64,000 bases of DNA from Pogonophryne albipinna. Its lineage: Eukaryota > Chordata > Actinopteri > Perciformes > Artedidraconidae. The notes below the pieces were generated by a model. It was given only the letters and a program-made list of their open reading frames with translations. It was not told the DNA's origin and made no database searches. Of the stretch, positions 33,321 through 52,400 are shown one piece after another. Both the position numbers and the translations under genes were made by a program. The stretch spans positions 20,747,951-20,811,950 of the forward strand of contig CM053259.1 in the NCBI GenBank assembly GCA_028583405.1, in the 5' to 3' direction. Position 1 is the stretch's first letter. Every line of letters starts with the position of its first letter.

Positions 33321-35021
33321 CTAACTATAAGCTTTATCAAAAAGGAAGGTCTTAAGCGCACTCTTAAAAACGGATAGGGTGTCTGCCGCCCGAACACAAA
33401 CTGGAAGCTGATTGCACAAAAGTGGAGGTTGATAAGAAAAGACTCTGGCTCCCATTGTACTTTTAGAGACTCTAGGAACAACCAACAACCCTGCATTCTT
33501 GGAACGCAATGCCCTAATAGGACAGTAGGGTATAATGAGTTCTTTAAGGTAAGATGGCACCTGCCCATTAAGGGCTTTGTAGGCGAGAAGAAGAATTTTA
33601 AATTCTATCCTGTGTTCTATAGGGATCCAGTGTAAGGCATCCAGAACAGGAGTAATGTGGTCCCTTTTCCTAACTCTGGTTAGTACACGAGCTGCAGCAT
33701 TTTGAATCAGCTGAAGCGACTTGACTGACTTCTTGGTACACCCTGATAATAAAGAGTTACAATAATCCAGCCTTGAAGTAACAAATGCATGGACTAGTTT
33801 CTCTGCATCGTTTTGAGGCAAGATATGCCTGATTTTTGCAATGTTACGTAGATGGAAGTAGGCGGTCCTTGAAATTGATTTTATGTGTGCGTTAAAGGAT
33901 AAATCCTGATCAAATATAACACCAAGATTCCTTACAGTCTCACTGGAGGCCAAATTAATGCCATCCATAGTTAGTATATCTTTAGATAATTTGTTTCGTA
34001 GATTCTTCGGGCCAAGTACAATAACTTCAGTTTTGGTCGTGTTTAACATCAAAACATTTAAGGTCATCCACGTTTTTAAGTCCTTGAGGCAGTCTTGAAT
34101 TTTATGTAGATGATTAATTTCATCAGGCTTGATTGATAAATATAGTTGAGTATCATCCGCATAACAATGAAAATGTACAGAATGATTCCTTATAATATTG
34201 CCTAACGGAAGCATATATAATGTGAACAAAATAGGTCCGAGCACTGAGCCCTGTGGCACTCCGTGGCTAACTTTGGTTTGCGTGGAAGATTCATCATTGA
34301 CACGTACAAACTGAGAGCATTCAGATAGATAGGACCTAAACCAGTCTAAAGCAGTTCCCTGTATGCCAACTAAGTGCTCTAGTCTTTGCAATAGGATATT
34401 ATGGTCGATAGTATCAAATGCAGCACTGAGATCGAGCAAAACAAGAAAAGAGACAAGTCCCTTGTCAGAGGCTATTAGAATGTCATTTGTGACTTTAACC
34501 AGAGCTGTCTCTGTGCTATGATGTGTTCTAAAGCCAGACTGAAAATCTTCAAATAAATCATTGTTTTTTAAGTAATCACACAACTGTTTTGCGACTGCTT
34601 TCTCAAGAATTTTTGAGAGGAACGGAAGATTAGAAATAGGTCTATAATTGGCTAAAACCTCTGGATCGAGGTTGTGCTTTTTAAGAAGCGGTTTTATCAC
34701 TGCTACTTTGAATGATTGTGGAACATAGCCTGATAATAAAGACATATTCATAATATTTAATAAAGAAGTGCTAATTAATGGAAAAACTTCCTTCAACAGC
34801 TTAGTTGGAATTGGGTCTAACATACACGTTGATGGTTTAGAAGAGAGAATCATTGAATTTAATTGTTCAAGGTTTATGGCTGAAAAGCATTCTAGTTTAC
34901 TATCTAGTGTAATATTAGAACTTACGTTTCCGGGAGCTGTTGATAACACTATACTGGTCAAAGGCAAGAGGTCATTAATTTTGTTTCTAAGAGTAACAAT
35001 TTTATCGTTAAAAAAGCACAT
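33321..35021 (-). pseudogene. LINE ORF2, reverse transcriptase part (copy A)
   Basis: A 566-residue open frame from its first Met. It shows the non-LTR reverse-transcriptase signatures in order: [17 protein letters not shown] near residues 125-141, motif A with FDTIDH at 202-207, the [14 protein letters not shown] block, and the catalytic YADD at 287-290. It ends FLFDKAYS, typical of fish L2 elements. In a full element this is the C-terminal part of one ORF2 polyprotein that nicks its target and copies its own RNA. Here the frame continues upstream but is cut by a TGA at 35202-35204, where copy B has TGG (Trp). The catalytic core looks intact, but the protein as a whole is broken. Confidence 0.85.
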
Positions 35022-35201
35022 AAAATCATTACTACTGAGTGCTATGGGAATAGAAGGCTCAATCGAGCTGTGGCTCTCTGTCAGCCTGGCTACAGTGCTG
35101 AAAAGAAATCTTGCATTATTCTTATTCTCATCTATTAATGAAGAGTAGTAGGCTGCTCTCGCTTTACGCAGTGCTTTCTTATATTCATTGAGAGTAATAT
35201 T

Positions 35202-35940
35202 TCAAATTAAACGAGATTCTTCAAATTTAGTGGAACGCCATATCCTTTCAAGTTGTCTCGACTTTTGCTTTATTTTGCGGGTTTCGGCATTATGCCATGG
35301 AGCTAATCTATATTGTTTTATTTTCTTATTTTTCAAAGGAGCAACAGAGTCTAATTGTATTCGCAGCGCATCTATAGCACTATCAACAACATGATCAATT
35401 TGGGGTGGTGTACATTTTGTATACGTTTCCTCCCCTACATGCAGACATGCTATCGAGTTAAGTATTGGTGGAATCTCTTCCTTAAATTTGGCTATAGCAC
35501 TAACAGATAGGTTTCTGCTGCAGGAGCCTTTGACTAATGCTTTGTAGTCTAATAACAGTAATTCAAAAGTTACTAAGAAATGGTCGGATAAAGCAGGATT
35601 ATGCCGTTCGACTAATTTCAATACCATAAGTCAGAACAAGGTCGAGAGTGTGATTATAGCAGTGGGTTGGTTTATTTACACTCTGACAAAAACCAACAGA
35701 ATCTAATATAGAGTTAAATGCAACAGTAAGGCTATTTTTATCATCGTCAACATGAATATTAAAGTCACCTACGATAATTACTTTATCTGTTTTAAGTACC
35801 AAAGTTGATAAAAACTCAGGGAATTCTGATAAGAATTCTGAATAAGGACCTGGTGCACGGTACACTGTAACAAATAAGATTGGCTGGAAAGTTTTCCAGG
35901 TCGGATGCGGATGTGAACAGTAAAACCCAACAAATTGCAT
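35202..35940 (-). pseudogene. LINE ORF2, endonuclease and linker part (copy A), broken
   Basis: Two overlapping minus-strand frames (35599-35940 and 35202-35627) together carry the C-terminal half of an APE-type endonuclease: TVYRAPGPYSEF, then the GDFNIH motif, NKPTH, LDLVLTYG, and after the frame change SDHFLVTFE. The shift between the two frames near 35600-35630 is a frameshift mutation. The second frame ends at the TGA at 35202-35204 that separates it from the reverse transcriptase. The N-terminal half of the endonuclease is missing through 5' truncation. Confidence 0.75.
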
Positions 35941-35965
35941 TGAAAAGCAACATTTTGTATAATGA

Positions 35966-36301
35966 CTTTACATGATAACAGGATTATGTTGCATGTGTTT
36001 TGATAGTTTCTATTTTGAGCTCCAACCTTCCCTGTGAATCAATATAGAGAGCAAATCTGAAGGTACTACAAAGTGGCTCTAGAAACAGACAGAAAGAGAA
36101 ATGATCATGAAGAAGAGAAATCCAAGAGGTAGAGAACAGAAGAAGAGAGCTGAGAAGAGGAAAGATGTGGGGCATTTCTTCTCAGGAGAGTTCAGAGGGG
36201 TCCAGAGAAGCAGCAGACGGCTGCTCCAAATGGATTTTCCTTGTTTGTAATGAGGCTACTTCGTCTGCCGCTGCCAGAGCATGTGGTGCTTTTGGGGGGG
36301 C
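35966..36301. other. Spacer between LINE copy A and the minisatellite
   Basis: Purine-rich from about 36085 onward (gaga/agaag runs), grading into the minisatellite. No gene. Confidence 0.4.
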
Positions 36302-36649
36302 TGGATGGAGAGAGGGATGGAGAGAGGGATGGAGGGAGGGGTGGAGAGAGGGATGGAGAGAGGGATGGAGAGAGGGGTGGAGAGAGGGATGGAGAGAGGG
36401 ATGGAGAGAGGGGTGGAGAGAGGGATGGAGAGAGGGGTGGAGAGAGGGGTGGAGAGAGGGATGGAGAGAGGGGTGGAGAGAGGGATGGAGAGAGGGATGA
36501 AGAGAGGGATGGAGAGAGGGGTGGAGAGAGGGATGGAGAGAGGGATAGAGAGAGGGGTGGAGAGAGGGTTGGAGAGAGGGGTGGAGAGAGGGATGGAGAG
36601 AGGGGTGGAGAGAGGGATGGAGAGAGGGGTGGAGAGAGGGATGGAGAGG
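36302..36649. repeat. 12-bp purine minisatellite, about 29 copies
   Basis: Tandem units of the form GGAGAGAGGGAT or GGAGAGAGGGGT, with scattered variants (gatgaagag, gatagag, ggttggag). The 12-bp unit is a multiple of three, so every frame stays open and yields spurious ORFs on both strands. One strand is almost all purine with GGG runs, favourable for triplex or G-quadruplex structure. Confidence 0.95.
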
Positions 36650-38956
<2,307 letters not shown>

Positions 38957-39169
38957 GGGGGGTAGGGAGTGTGGACTTTACACTTCACATGCCTTAAACA
39001 GGAAGTGTAAACTAAGAGTGTGTTTGTGTATATTCGTGTGTGTAACTGAATGTCTTTGCTGTGTGTACACTACACTGTATGTGTCTATAATTGTGTGTGT
39101 GCCTCTGAGGATGCAGCTGTGCAAGTGGCAGCGTGTGCCAGGTCGGGAACACTTAAGCAGAAGCAAGAC

Positions 39170-40398
<1,229 letters not shown>

Positions 40399-40408
40399 TT
40401 GAAGTTTA
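40399..40408. repeat. Probable target-site duplication of LINE copy B, 5' side
   Basis: ttgaagttta recurs at 43037-43046 directly after the TTGA-repeat tail. The first bases overlap the tail repeat, so the unambiguous part is about 7-8 bp. Confidence 0.55.
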
Positions 40409-42421
40409 GAAAAGAAGAAAATAAAACAACATAGATTAGCTCCATGGCATAATGCCGAAACCCGCAAAATAAAGCAAAAGTCGAGACAACTTGAAAGGAT
40501 ATGGCGTTCCACTAAACTTGAAGAATCTCGTTTAATTTGGCATATTACTCTCAATGAATATAAGAAAGCACTGCGTAAAGCGAGAGCAGCCTACTACTCT
40601 TCATTAATAGATGAGAATAAGAATAATGCAAGATTTCTTTTCAGCACTGTAGCCAGGCTGACAGAGAGCCAGAGCTCGATTGAGCCTTCTATTCCCATAG
40701 CACTCAGTAGCAATGATTTTATGTGCTTTTTTAACGATAAAATTGTTACTCTTAGAAACAAAATTAATGACCTCTTGCCTTTGACCAGTATAGTGTTATC
40801 AACAGCTCCCGGAAACGTAAGTTCTAATATTACACTAGATAGTAAACTAGAATGCTTTTCAGCCATTAACCTTGAACAATTAAATTCAATGATTCTCTCT
40901 TCTAAACCATCAATGTGTATGTTAGACCCAATTCCAACTAAGCTGTTGAAGGAAGTTTTTCCATTAATTAGCACTTCTTTATTAAATATTATGAATATGT
41001 CTTTATTATCAGGCTATGTTCCACAATCATTCAAAGTAGCAGTGATAAAACCGCTTCTTAAAAAGCACAACCTCGATCCAGAGGTTTTAGCCAATTATAG
41101 ACCTATTTCTAATCTTCCGTTCCTCTCAAAAATTCTTGAGAAAGCAGTCGCAAAACAGTTGTGTGATTACTTAAAAAACAATGATTTATTTGAAGATTTT
41201 CAGTCTGGCTTTAGAACACATCATAGCACAGAGACAGCTCTGGTTAAAGTCACAAATGACATTCTAATAGCCTCCGACAAGGGACTTGTCTCTATTCTTG
41301 TTTTGCTCGATCTCAGTGCTGCATTTGATACTATCGATCATGATATCTTATTGCAAAGACTAGAGCACTTAGTTGGCATACAGGGAACTGCTTTAGGCTG
41401 GTTTAGGTCCTATCTATCTGAACGCTCTCAGTTTGTACGTGTCAATGATGAATCTTCCACGCAAACCAAAGTTAGCCATGGAGTGCCACAGGGCTCAGTG
41501 CTCGGACATATTTTGTTCACATTATATATGCTTCCGTTAGGCAATATTATAAGGAATCATTCCGTAAATTTTCATTGTTATGCAGATGATACTCAACTAT
41601 ATTTATCAATCAAGCCTGATGAAATGAATCATCTAAATAAAATTCAAGACTGCCTCAAGGACTTAAAAACGTGGATGACCTTAAACTTTTTGATGTTAAA
41701 CACGACCAAAACTGAAGTTATTGTACTTGGCCCGAAGAATGTACGAAACAAATTATCTAAAGATATACTAACTATGGATGGCATTAATTTGGCCTCCAGT
41801 GAGACTGTAAGGAATCTTGGTGTTATATTTGATCAGGATTTATCCTTTAACGCCCACATAAAATCAATTTCAAGGACCGCCTACTTCCATCTACGTAACA
41901 TTGCAAAAATCAGGCATATCTTGCCTCAAAACGATGCAGAGAAACTAGTCCATGCATTTGTTACTTCAAGGCTGGATTATTGTAACTCTTTATTATCAGG
42001 GTGTACCAAGAAGTCAGTCAAGTCGCTTCAGCTGATTCAAAATGCTGCAGCTCGTGTACTAACCAGAGTTAGGAAAAGGGACCACATTACTCCTGTTCTG
42101 GCTGCCTTACACTGGCTCCCTATAGAACACAGGATAGAATTTAAAATTCTTCTTCTCGCCTACAAAGCCCTTAATGGGCAGGCGCCATCTTACCTTAAAG
42201 AACTCATTATACCCTACTGTCCTACTAGGGCATTGCGTTCCAAGAATGCAGGGTTGTTGGTTGTTCCTAGAGTCTCTAAAAGTACAATGGGAGCCAGAGC
42301 CTTTTCTTATCAAGCTCCACATTTGTGGAATCAGCTTCCAGTTTGTGTTCGGGCGGCAGACACCCTATCCGTTTTTAAGAGTGCGCTTAAGACCTTCCTT
42401 TTTGATAAAGCTTATAGTTAG
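40409..42421 (+). pseudogene. LINE ORF2 fragment with complete reverse-transcriptase domain (copy B)
   Basis: About 670 codons are open, from the 5' truncation to the TAG at 42419-42421; the first Met is at 40721. The part before it encodes the linker with APWHN and [11 protein letters not shown]. From that Met, motif A FDTIDH is at residues 202-207 and the catalytic YADD at 287-290. It differs from copy A by about 20 residues in 566. One change is Pro to His in the conserved GSVLGP(I) block, which may impair the enzyme. The endonuclease is missing, so the copy cannot move by itself. Any product would be an N-truncated reverse transcriptase with no clear promoter. Confidence 0.85.
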
Positions 42422-43007
42422 GGCTGATTAGATTCAGCCCCTAGTTTTGCTGATATAGGCTTAGTTTGTCGGGGGACATCTTACTTCTTCCTTCTCTCTG
42501 TCTATACCTGTGTACTCTCATGTTCCGATTAACCCAGCTTCCCCAAATTTCTTTCTTTTTGGTGTCTATATACGCTGGGATCCGGAGTCATGGATGATCC
42601 TGCGGTCCTGTGTCCTGCATCGCGAGCCCTGGATCTTGAGTCGTGGCTGTGGTCATGGATCATAGGTCCTGGATGGATATCCTCGTGGATTCATCTTCCT
42701 ATTATACACACATGCATTTCCAAACATTTGGACTACCTATGTTGGAAATGTATTATCTTTTCAATTTACACACGGCATCTATTGCACGTCTGTCCGTCCT
42801 GGGAGAGGGATCCCTCCTCTGTTGCTCTCCCTGAGGTTTCTCCCATTTTTCCCTTTAAAACTGTGGGTTTTCTTCGGAAGTTTTTCCTTGTACGATGTGA
42901 GGGTCTAAGGACAGAGGGTGTCGTATTGTCATACTGATATTTTGTACAAACTGTGAAGTCCACTGAGACAAATGTAACATTTGTGATATTGGGCTATATA
43001 AATAAAC

Positions 43008-43036
<29 letters not shown>
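40409..43036 (+). mobile_element. CR1/L2-clade (Maui-like) LINE, copy B, 5'-truncated
   Basis: The same family as copy A in the opposite orientation, truncated within the linker between endonuclease and reverse transcriptase. It ends with ataaacattg plus seven TTGA units. A candidate duplication ttgaagttta flanks it (40399-40408 and 43037-43046), consistent with target-primed insertion. The retained part stays open from the truncation point to the stop at 42419-42421. It is in the sense orientation of runx1t1. Confidence 0.88.
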
Positions 43037-43041
<5 letters not shown>

Positions 43042-43046
43042 GTTTA
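43037..43046. repeat. Probable target-site duplication of LINE copy B, 3' side
   Basis: ttgaagttta, matching 40399-40408. The first bases overlap the TTGA tail. Confidence 0.55.
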
Positions 43047-43349
43047 CCAGTTGTTTAATACTCATATCAAAGACAGAATCATTTCAGCGCACATACATGT
43101 TTGAATCCAGGCAGTGTCTCCGGTGTTTTAGAGGTCAATGTGTGTCAAAGCTTTGTTGTAAACTGGTGTTTTCACCCGTTTTGAGATCCTCTCTTCTTGT
43201 TTGTCAGATGCCTCAGATGGCTGTGTGCTGACAGGGAGGTGAGAGAGTGAAAGGTGAAACGATGAGGAGGAAAGAGCCGAGGAAAAAGTGTGTAATGGTT
43301 AGATGAAAGGAGACAAAGACACATCGCTGACCTGGAATGGTCATGGTTG

Positions 43350-48144
<4,795 letters not shown>

Positions 48145-48152
48145 AGCTAGAG
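48145..48152. repeat. 8-bp target-site duplication, left copy
   Basis: agctagag, identical to 49401-49408. Confidence 0.9.
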
Positions 48153-49400
48153 CAGGGGTGCCCAACCTTTTTTGAACCGAGAGCTACTTTTAAAGTTGCC
48201 AGTCTGCCGAGATCTACCAGTCCAAATAGAGGCGTAGCCATTACTGACAGCCTACTACCAGGTAAATACACACTTCTACTTGTATAAAACTGACCTTTGT
48301 ACGATTAATACTTCATAAAATACTGCAGATCCTTTATCTTACCTCTTTCTAATCTACACACATACAAGTATTTAACTGAAGCTACACAACAGTGTTGTTG
48401 ATGCAGAGTTGGAGTTTATTCACACCTCACAAACTACAGTGGGTAATGTTTTCAAGAAACATTGAACAGTGCTGCCACATATGACACAGGAAAAAAAGAA
48501 AAGACTCTGAACCCTTTCTTTGCCATTAAAATTAGACTTATTAATAAGACAACTCAGATCTGAAGCTACACAGGAATCTGGTGCCAAAGTTCAATAAAAA
48601 AGACAAAATTAATAGAATCAAACCCTTATTTGTTGCATTTTAGTAGATTATAAAAAGAAGTGCCTTTAAAATAGGGTGCAAGCAACACTAGTTTCTTAAC
48701 CTGAATTGATGATAGACTATAATCAATTTAAGTTTGCATTCTTATACCATTTTGTACAATAATTAAAATGAATAAGTTCAAACAAACTAAAACTTACAGC
48801 TGATTAATAACGTTATCTAACATGAGTTTTTATTATATCAAAAACCTGTTGAAATGCTACTGTTATTTTTACTGTCTCCCAAAAGCGCGCCGGCAGCCTC
48901 CAGGAATGCTTCTTTCACAACTTCGCCGTCTTTGAAAGACTTCATGTGTTTCGCAAGAACGTGACTGACACGATAAGATGCTATGGTAGCAGCCTTGCTC
49001 TTATTGTTGGGCCTGGTGAAAATGGACTGCTGTGCATTTAGCTGTCCTTTCAGGCCCCTCCCCTTTTGGGAGCGTAGGGCAGAATTAGGAGGGAATTCCG
49101 TCTCGTAGCGTTTGTGCATTGTTTTGAAATGCCGCTCCTAAATGACCCTTCTTCGATAAAGCCACGCTCGCATTGCAGATGAGACAGATGGACTTTGAAT
49201 TGGAATAGATACAAAAATAATCATCCTCCCACTCGGAGTGAAAATTATATATTTTGGGCTTTTTTTTTTTTTCTGACGGGAAGATTATGTTATAGGACAT
49301 TAACGATAAAACTGAATATTGTTGTTCTATTTTTAGACACATCTCGCGATCGACTGGGAATCTCCCCGGTCGATCGCGATCGACTGGTTGGGCACCCCTG
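48153..49400 (-). mobile_element. hAT-superfamily DNA transposon, internally deleted (1248 bp)
   Basis: Perfect 15-bp terminal inverted repeats (caggggtgcccaacc and its complement) are flanked by a perfect 8-bp duplication, agctagag, at 48145-48152 and 49401-49408. Both are diagnostic of hAT elements. The minus strand near the right end keeps a fragment of the transposase N-terminus. The catalytic part and the rest are gone, so it is a non-autonomous deletion derivative. Near the right end, inside the inverted repeat, the motif cgatcgactgg recurs (49346-49386), giving nested palindromes with cgatcg. Confidence 0.92.
48838..49270 (-). pseudogene. hAT transposase N-terminal fragment with BED-type zinc finger, frameshifted
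   Basis: The minus strand encodes a segment containing WEDDYFCIYSNSKSICLICN, which resembles the start of a BED zinc finger (aromatic residues, then Cys-x2-Cys). After a frame change near 49100-49140 the second frame carries KRYETEFPP, QQSIFTRPNN, SYRVSHVLAKHMKSF and VVKEAFLEAAGAL. This order matches the N-terminal region of hAT transposases related to those domesticated in GTF2IRD2 and ZBED/SCAND3-type proteins. The expected His pair of the finger falls at the frame change. Only about 140 residues remain, with no catalytic domain, so it cannot encode an active transposase. Confidence 0.7.
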
Positions 49401-49408
49401 AGCTAGAG
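49401..49408. repeat. 8-bp target-site duplication, right copy
   Basis: agctagag, identical to 48145-48152. Confidence 0.9.
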
Positions 49409-52400
49409 CAATCACAACCTCACCCCTCCTGGGATCTCATAATGCAGTCACATATGAGTGTAATTACTTCTGACACATACAATATGATAGACGACGAACA
49501 ATATACCAAATACATTAATTAAAGCATCTCTACAGCCCTGGTAGTCTCATGGGTTTGAGTCTCCTTCACGCCACCGATGCTGCACATATTTGCGCTAAGA
49601 GCCTCTTTATGATGCTCTGGATAAAACTACACTGCAAGTGGTTGTTGTGAGACATTAATCACTGTCATCCACAAGCATGATCGTCGATGGGTTTGGCACC
49701 TCTGCCTGCATAGAGTGCACGAGTGTATCAACACACAGTTGAGAGCCTCTTCTGTTCTTTTATAGCTAATTGCTGCCTCTTCAACAACCGTCCTCATGCA
49801 CTTCAATCCATTAATTCCTGGACAACAGCACTTCTGAGAAGTCGTAAAGTGAGTTAGGCAAAGTCAAAGCACTCATCTCCCCTTTCCATTAAAGCTCCGC
49901 ACATCAATACCTGTCCAGACCTGGAACACTATCTATCGGCCGGCCACAGAGCTGCTGATTTGCCGACAATATGAAACCGACTGGGCAGTAACAGGGCTAC
50001 ATTAATAAATGAACCATAGATGTGCATTAAGTTCGGCCATTAACTTTTAACAGATGTATTAGGCTGGAGGAGACGTCCAGCTTTGTTTTCAAGGTTGTTT
50101 AAGGTTGCATGTTCAGGTGGTGCTTTTTGAATTGAATTATGCATGAGGTAGCGAGCACTTGCCATTGTTCAGCCTCACTCTATTGCTGTAATAAAATGAG
50201 GTCTTGTCTGCCTGCTGTCTGTACATGTCTTTAGTATTTCAAAATGAACATGCCATACTTGCTCATGAAAATGTAAAGCACGCAGTCATATAACGTTAGC
50301 TGTTTTCAGTAATGTGCTTCAGTTGTAAGACGTGTTTTTATTTTTCCCAAAGACTGGGTAAATTACCTTGTAGTGGGAGTATTGCTATTGATTCGAGTGG
50401 CATGGTAAGTGCCGAGTGAATGGATGGGTGCAGCCCTTGTTGGTTAGTATGAAGCCATTGATTTTATTCTGCTTATATGCTTTGCAGTGCTCTCAATCAA
50501 ATCAGAAACAGAGAAGATGCTGTTTGTAAATCACAAAAGTGTGTGTGTGTGGGTGAGTGAAAGAGAGAGAGAGTATGTTATCGCCTGGATGAATGCATGT
50601 ATGTGCTCTGTACACAGATTTCACACGTTTTCTCTCTTTATCTTCTATCTTCTACCCCTGAGGGACTGAGAAAGTTTGAAATGCTTTCAGGGTTTATGTT
50701 TCTCTCATCTTAACCCGACAGCCATCCAATCATAACACTGACCCAGGTGTTAATCCCCCAATTACAAGTCTGTAACCAAACTCATCTCTTCACACTGCTG
50801 CAGGCCTGTACTACCATGCAGGAGTTCAGGTGGATCATGAATCCAGACTTTTGTGGGGGTTTTTTTTTTACCTCTTTATGTACATTGTGGACTGACTTTC
50901 CAGTTTTCATTTTGATATCATGTTGAATTTTAGGAAAATGTTTTTTTTACCCCATCATAATGCTTCAGGCCTGTCTTAAAACACCCAAGATTGCTTTTAA
51001 ATAAATAATTAAAAGAGTTATTATTATTAATAATGATATTGTATGCTTTGCACTCTGCCAACTGCTGGAGGTCAGTATGAGTCATTTACATTATCCACCC
51101 CACTATCTATAGTCGCAAAGCTCAAAGTGATTAGAAGATGATTTGGATTGTAATTTGACGTGCTATCTGACAAAAGTGAACTGGGCCAAAAAGGACCACA
51201 CAATTAGAAAAGTCAATAAACAGAGCTATGGAAAGCATGAGCTCAAAGACCCAGTGAAACAGGATAAGTACAACCATGTGTGATACGGTAACTTCTTTCT
51301 ATTTCACTCGGGCTCATTATATATGTAAAGTCTATGTGTTTGACTGGAAAATGATGAATTACCTTTGGTCCGGTCACCCGGCCGTCTTTTTTAATGACCT
51401 TGTATTTTCATAGATCATATTTTAGGCAGGCACACAGGATACGATAGTTGGCAGCCAGAGGTAAGACTATACGTTTCCACTAGCTATTCTGCTATATCCT
51501 GAGTTTATAAAATAAATAGTCAGGTCCAGTCTTGTTTTACTGTGGAGAAATCAGAGTTGTAAACCTTTCTCAGTCTGGCTAGGTTGGGAGGATGGAGAGG
51601 AAGGGAGTGTGTGAGAGAGAGAGGGTTAGAAGAAATACAGCATAGTGAACACACAGTGAGAGGTTTGGACTGTCTTCTCTTAGCATTGACTTTTCTTTCA
51701 CCTGAAGTCCTATTTTCTCTGCTTTCCTAATCAGTTAGCTTGTTTTCCAGCCATTTCCACCGTGTATATTTTGGGTTCCTCTGCAATATATCCCTTTTTC
51801 ACCTTTGCACTCCATTCCAATACTTATTGCTGATCTAAAACCTGTTTTATAATATGAGAAAACAGGTTTTTTAACTTAAACAATATTACATTTGTACTAA
51901 AAAAAGAAAAGTAAAAACTGTAAGATTGGAGGGATTCAGCTACACTGGATCTTTCCCAGTAAGTGTGCTGGGAGCCGCATAAATCCGACCTTCCCAGTGA
52001 CTTTATCAGTAGACCCCTCCTAGGCTGTATGGTTACAGAGCGTCAGTCATCTGTAGTGAGTAAGGAGAAGTGTGACCCCTGTCTCCGGATGTGATTCTTT
52101 ACTCTTCCTTTCCTGTCCTCTGCCATAGTCTGACTACATGGGTTGGGATCTGTTTGCCTTTAGGAGACCATTTTACATCAAGGGCATATCATTATATAGT
52201 CAGTATACCAGCTATACCCCTTCTAAGATTGGCAACATTAGGCAGTAACTTTATTGTTTGAATGTCATTACAATAAAGTCTTTGGATCTTGAATTGAATC
52301 TTGAATCTAGTTCAATCATTCCTGTTGGACATATGGAACAGTGAAACCTCTCTGAGCTAGTGAGTTTTTTAGGCTTTTGCAGAAAATACATTGTTTTTCT

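Larger units (their letters stand above)
32717..35965 (-). mobile_element. CR1/L2-clade (Maui-like) LINE, copy A, 5'-truncated
   Basis: The minus strand ends in the tail ataaacattg plus TTGA repeats at 32717-32735, the usual 3' end of fish L2-type elements. Upstream come a 3' UTR of about 600 bases, a complete reverse-transcriptase ORF and a partial endonuclease region. The 5' border is only approximate: protein similarity fades near 35950 and an in-frame stop follows. No target duplication was found. The element is nearly identical to copy B at 40409-43036 over their shared 2.6 kb, but inverted, which implies recent activity of the family. It lies antisense to runx1t1. Confidence 0.85.

Noticed and set aside
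34768..35148. Antisense ORFs inside the LINE copies (also 40594-40974, 42590-42937, 32805-33152)
   Set aside because: Mirror frames of the reverse transcriptase or of its 3' UTR. They occur in both copies only because the copies are nearly identical.
36302..36649. CRISPR-like array
   Set aside because: Units are contiguous 12-mers without unique spacers and the genome is eukaryotic.
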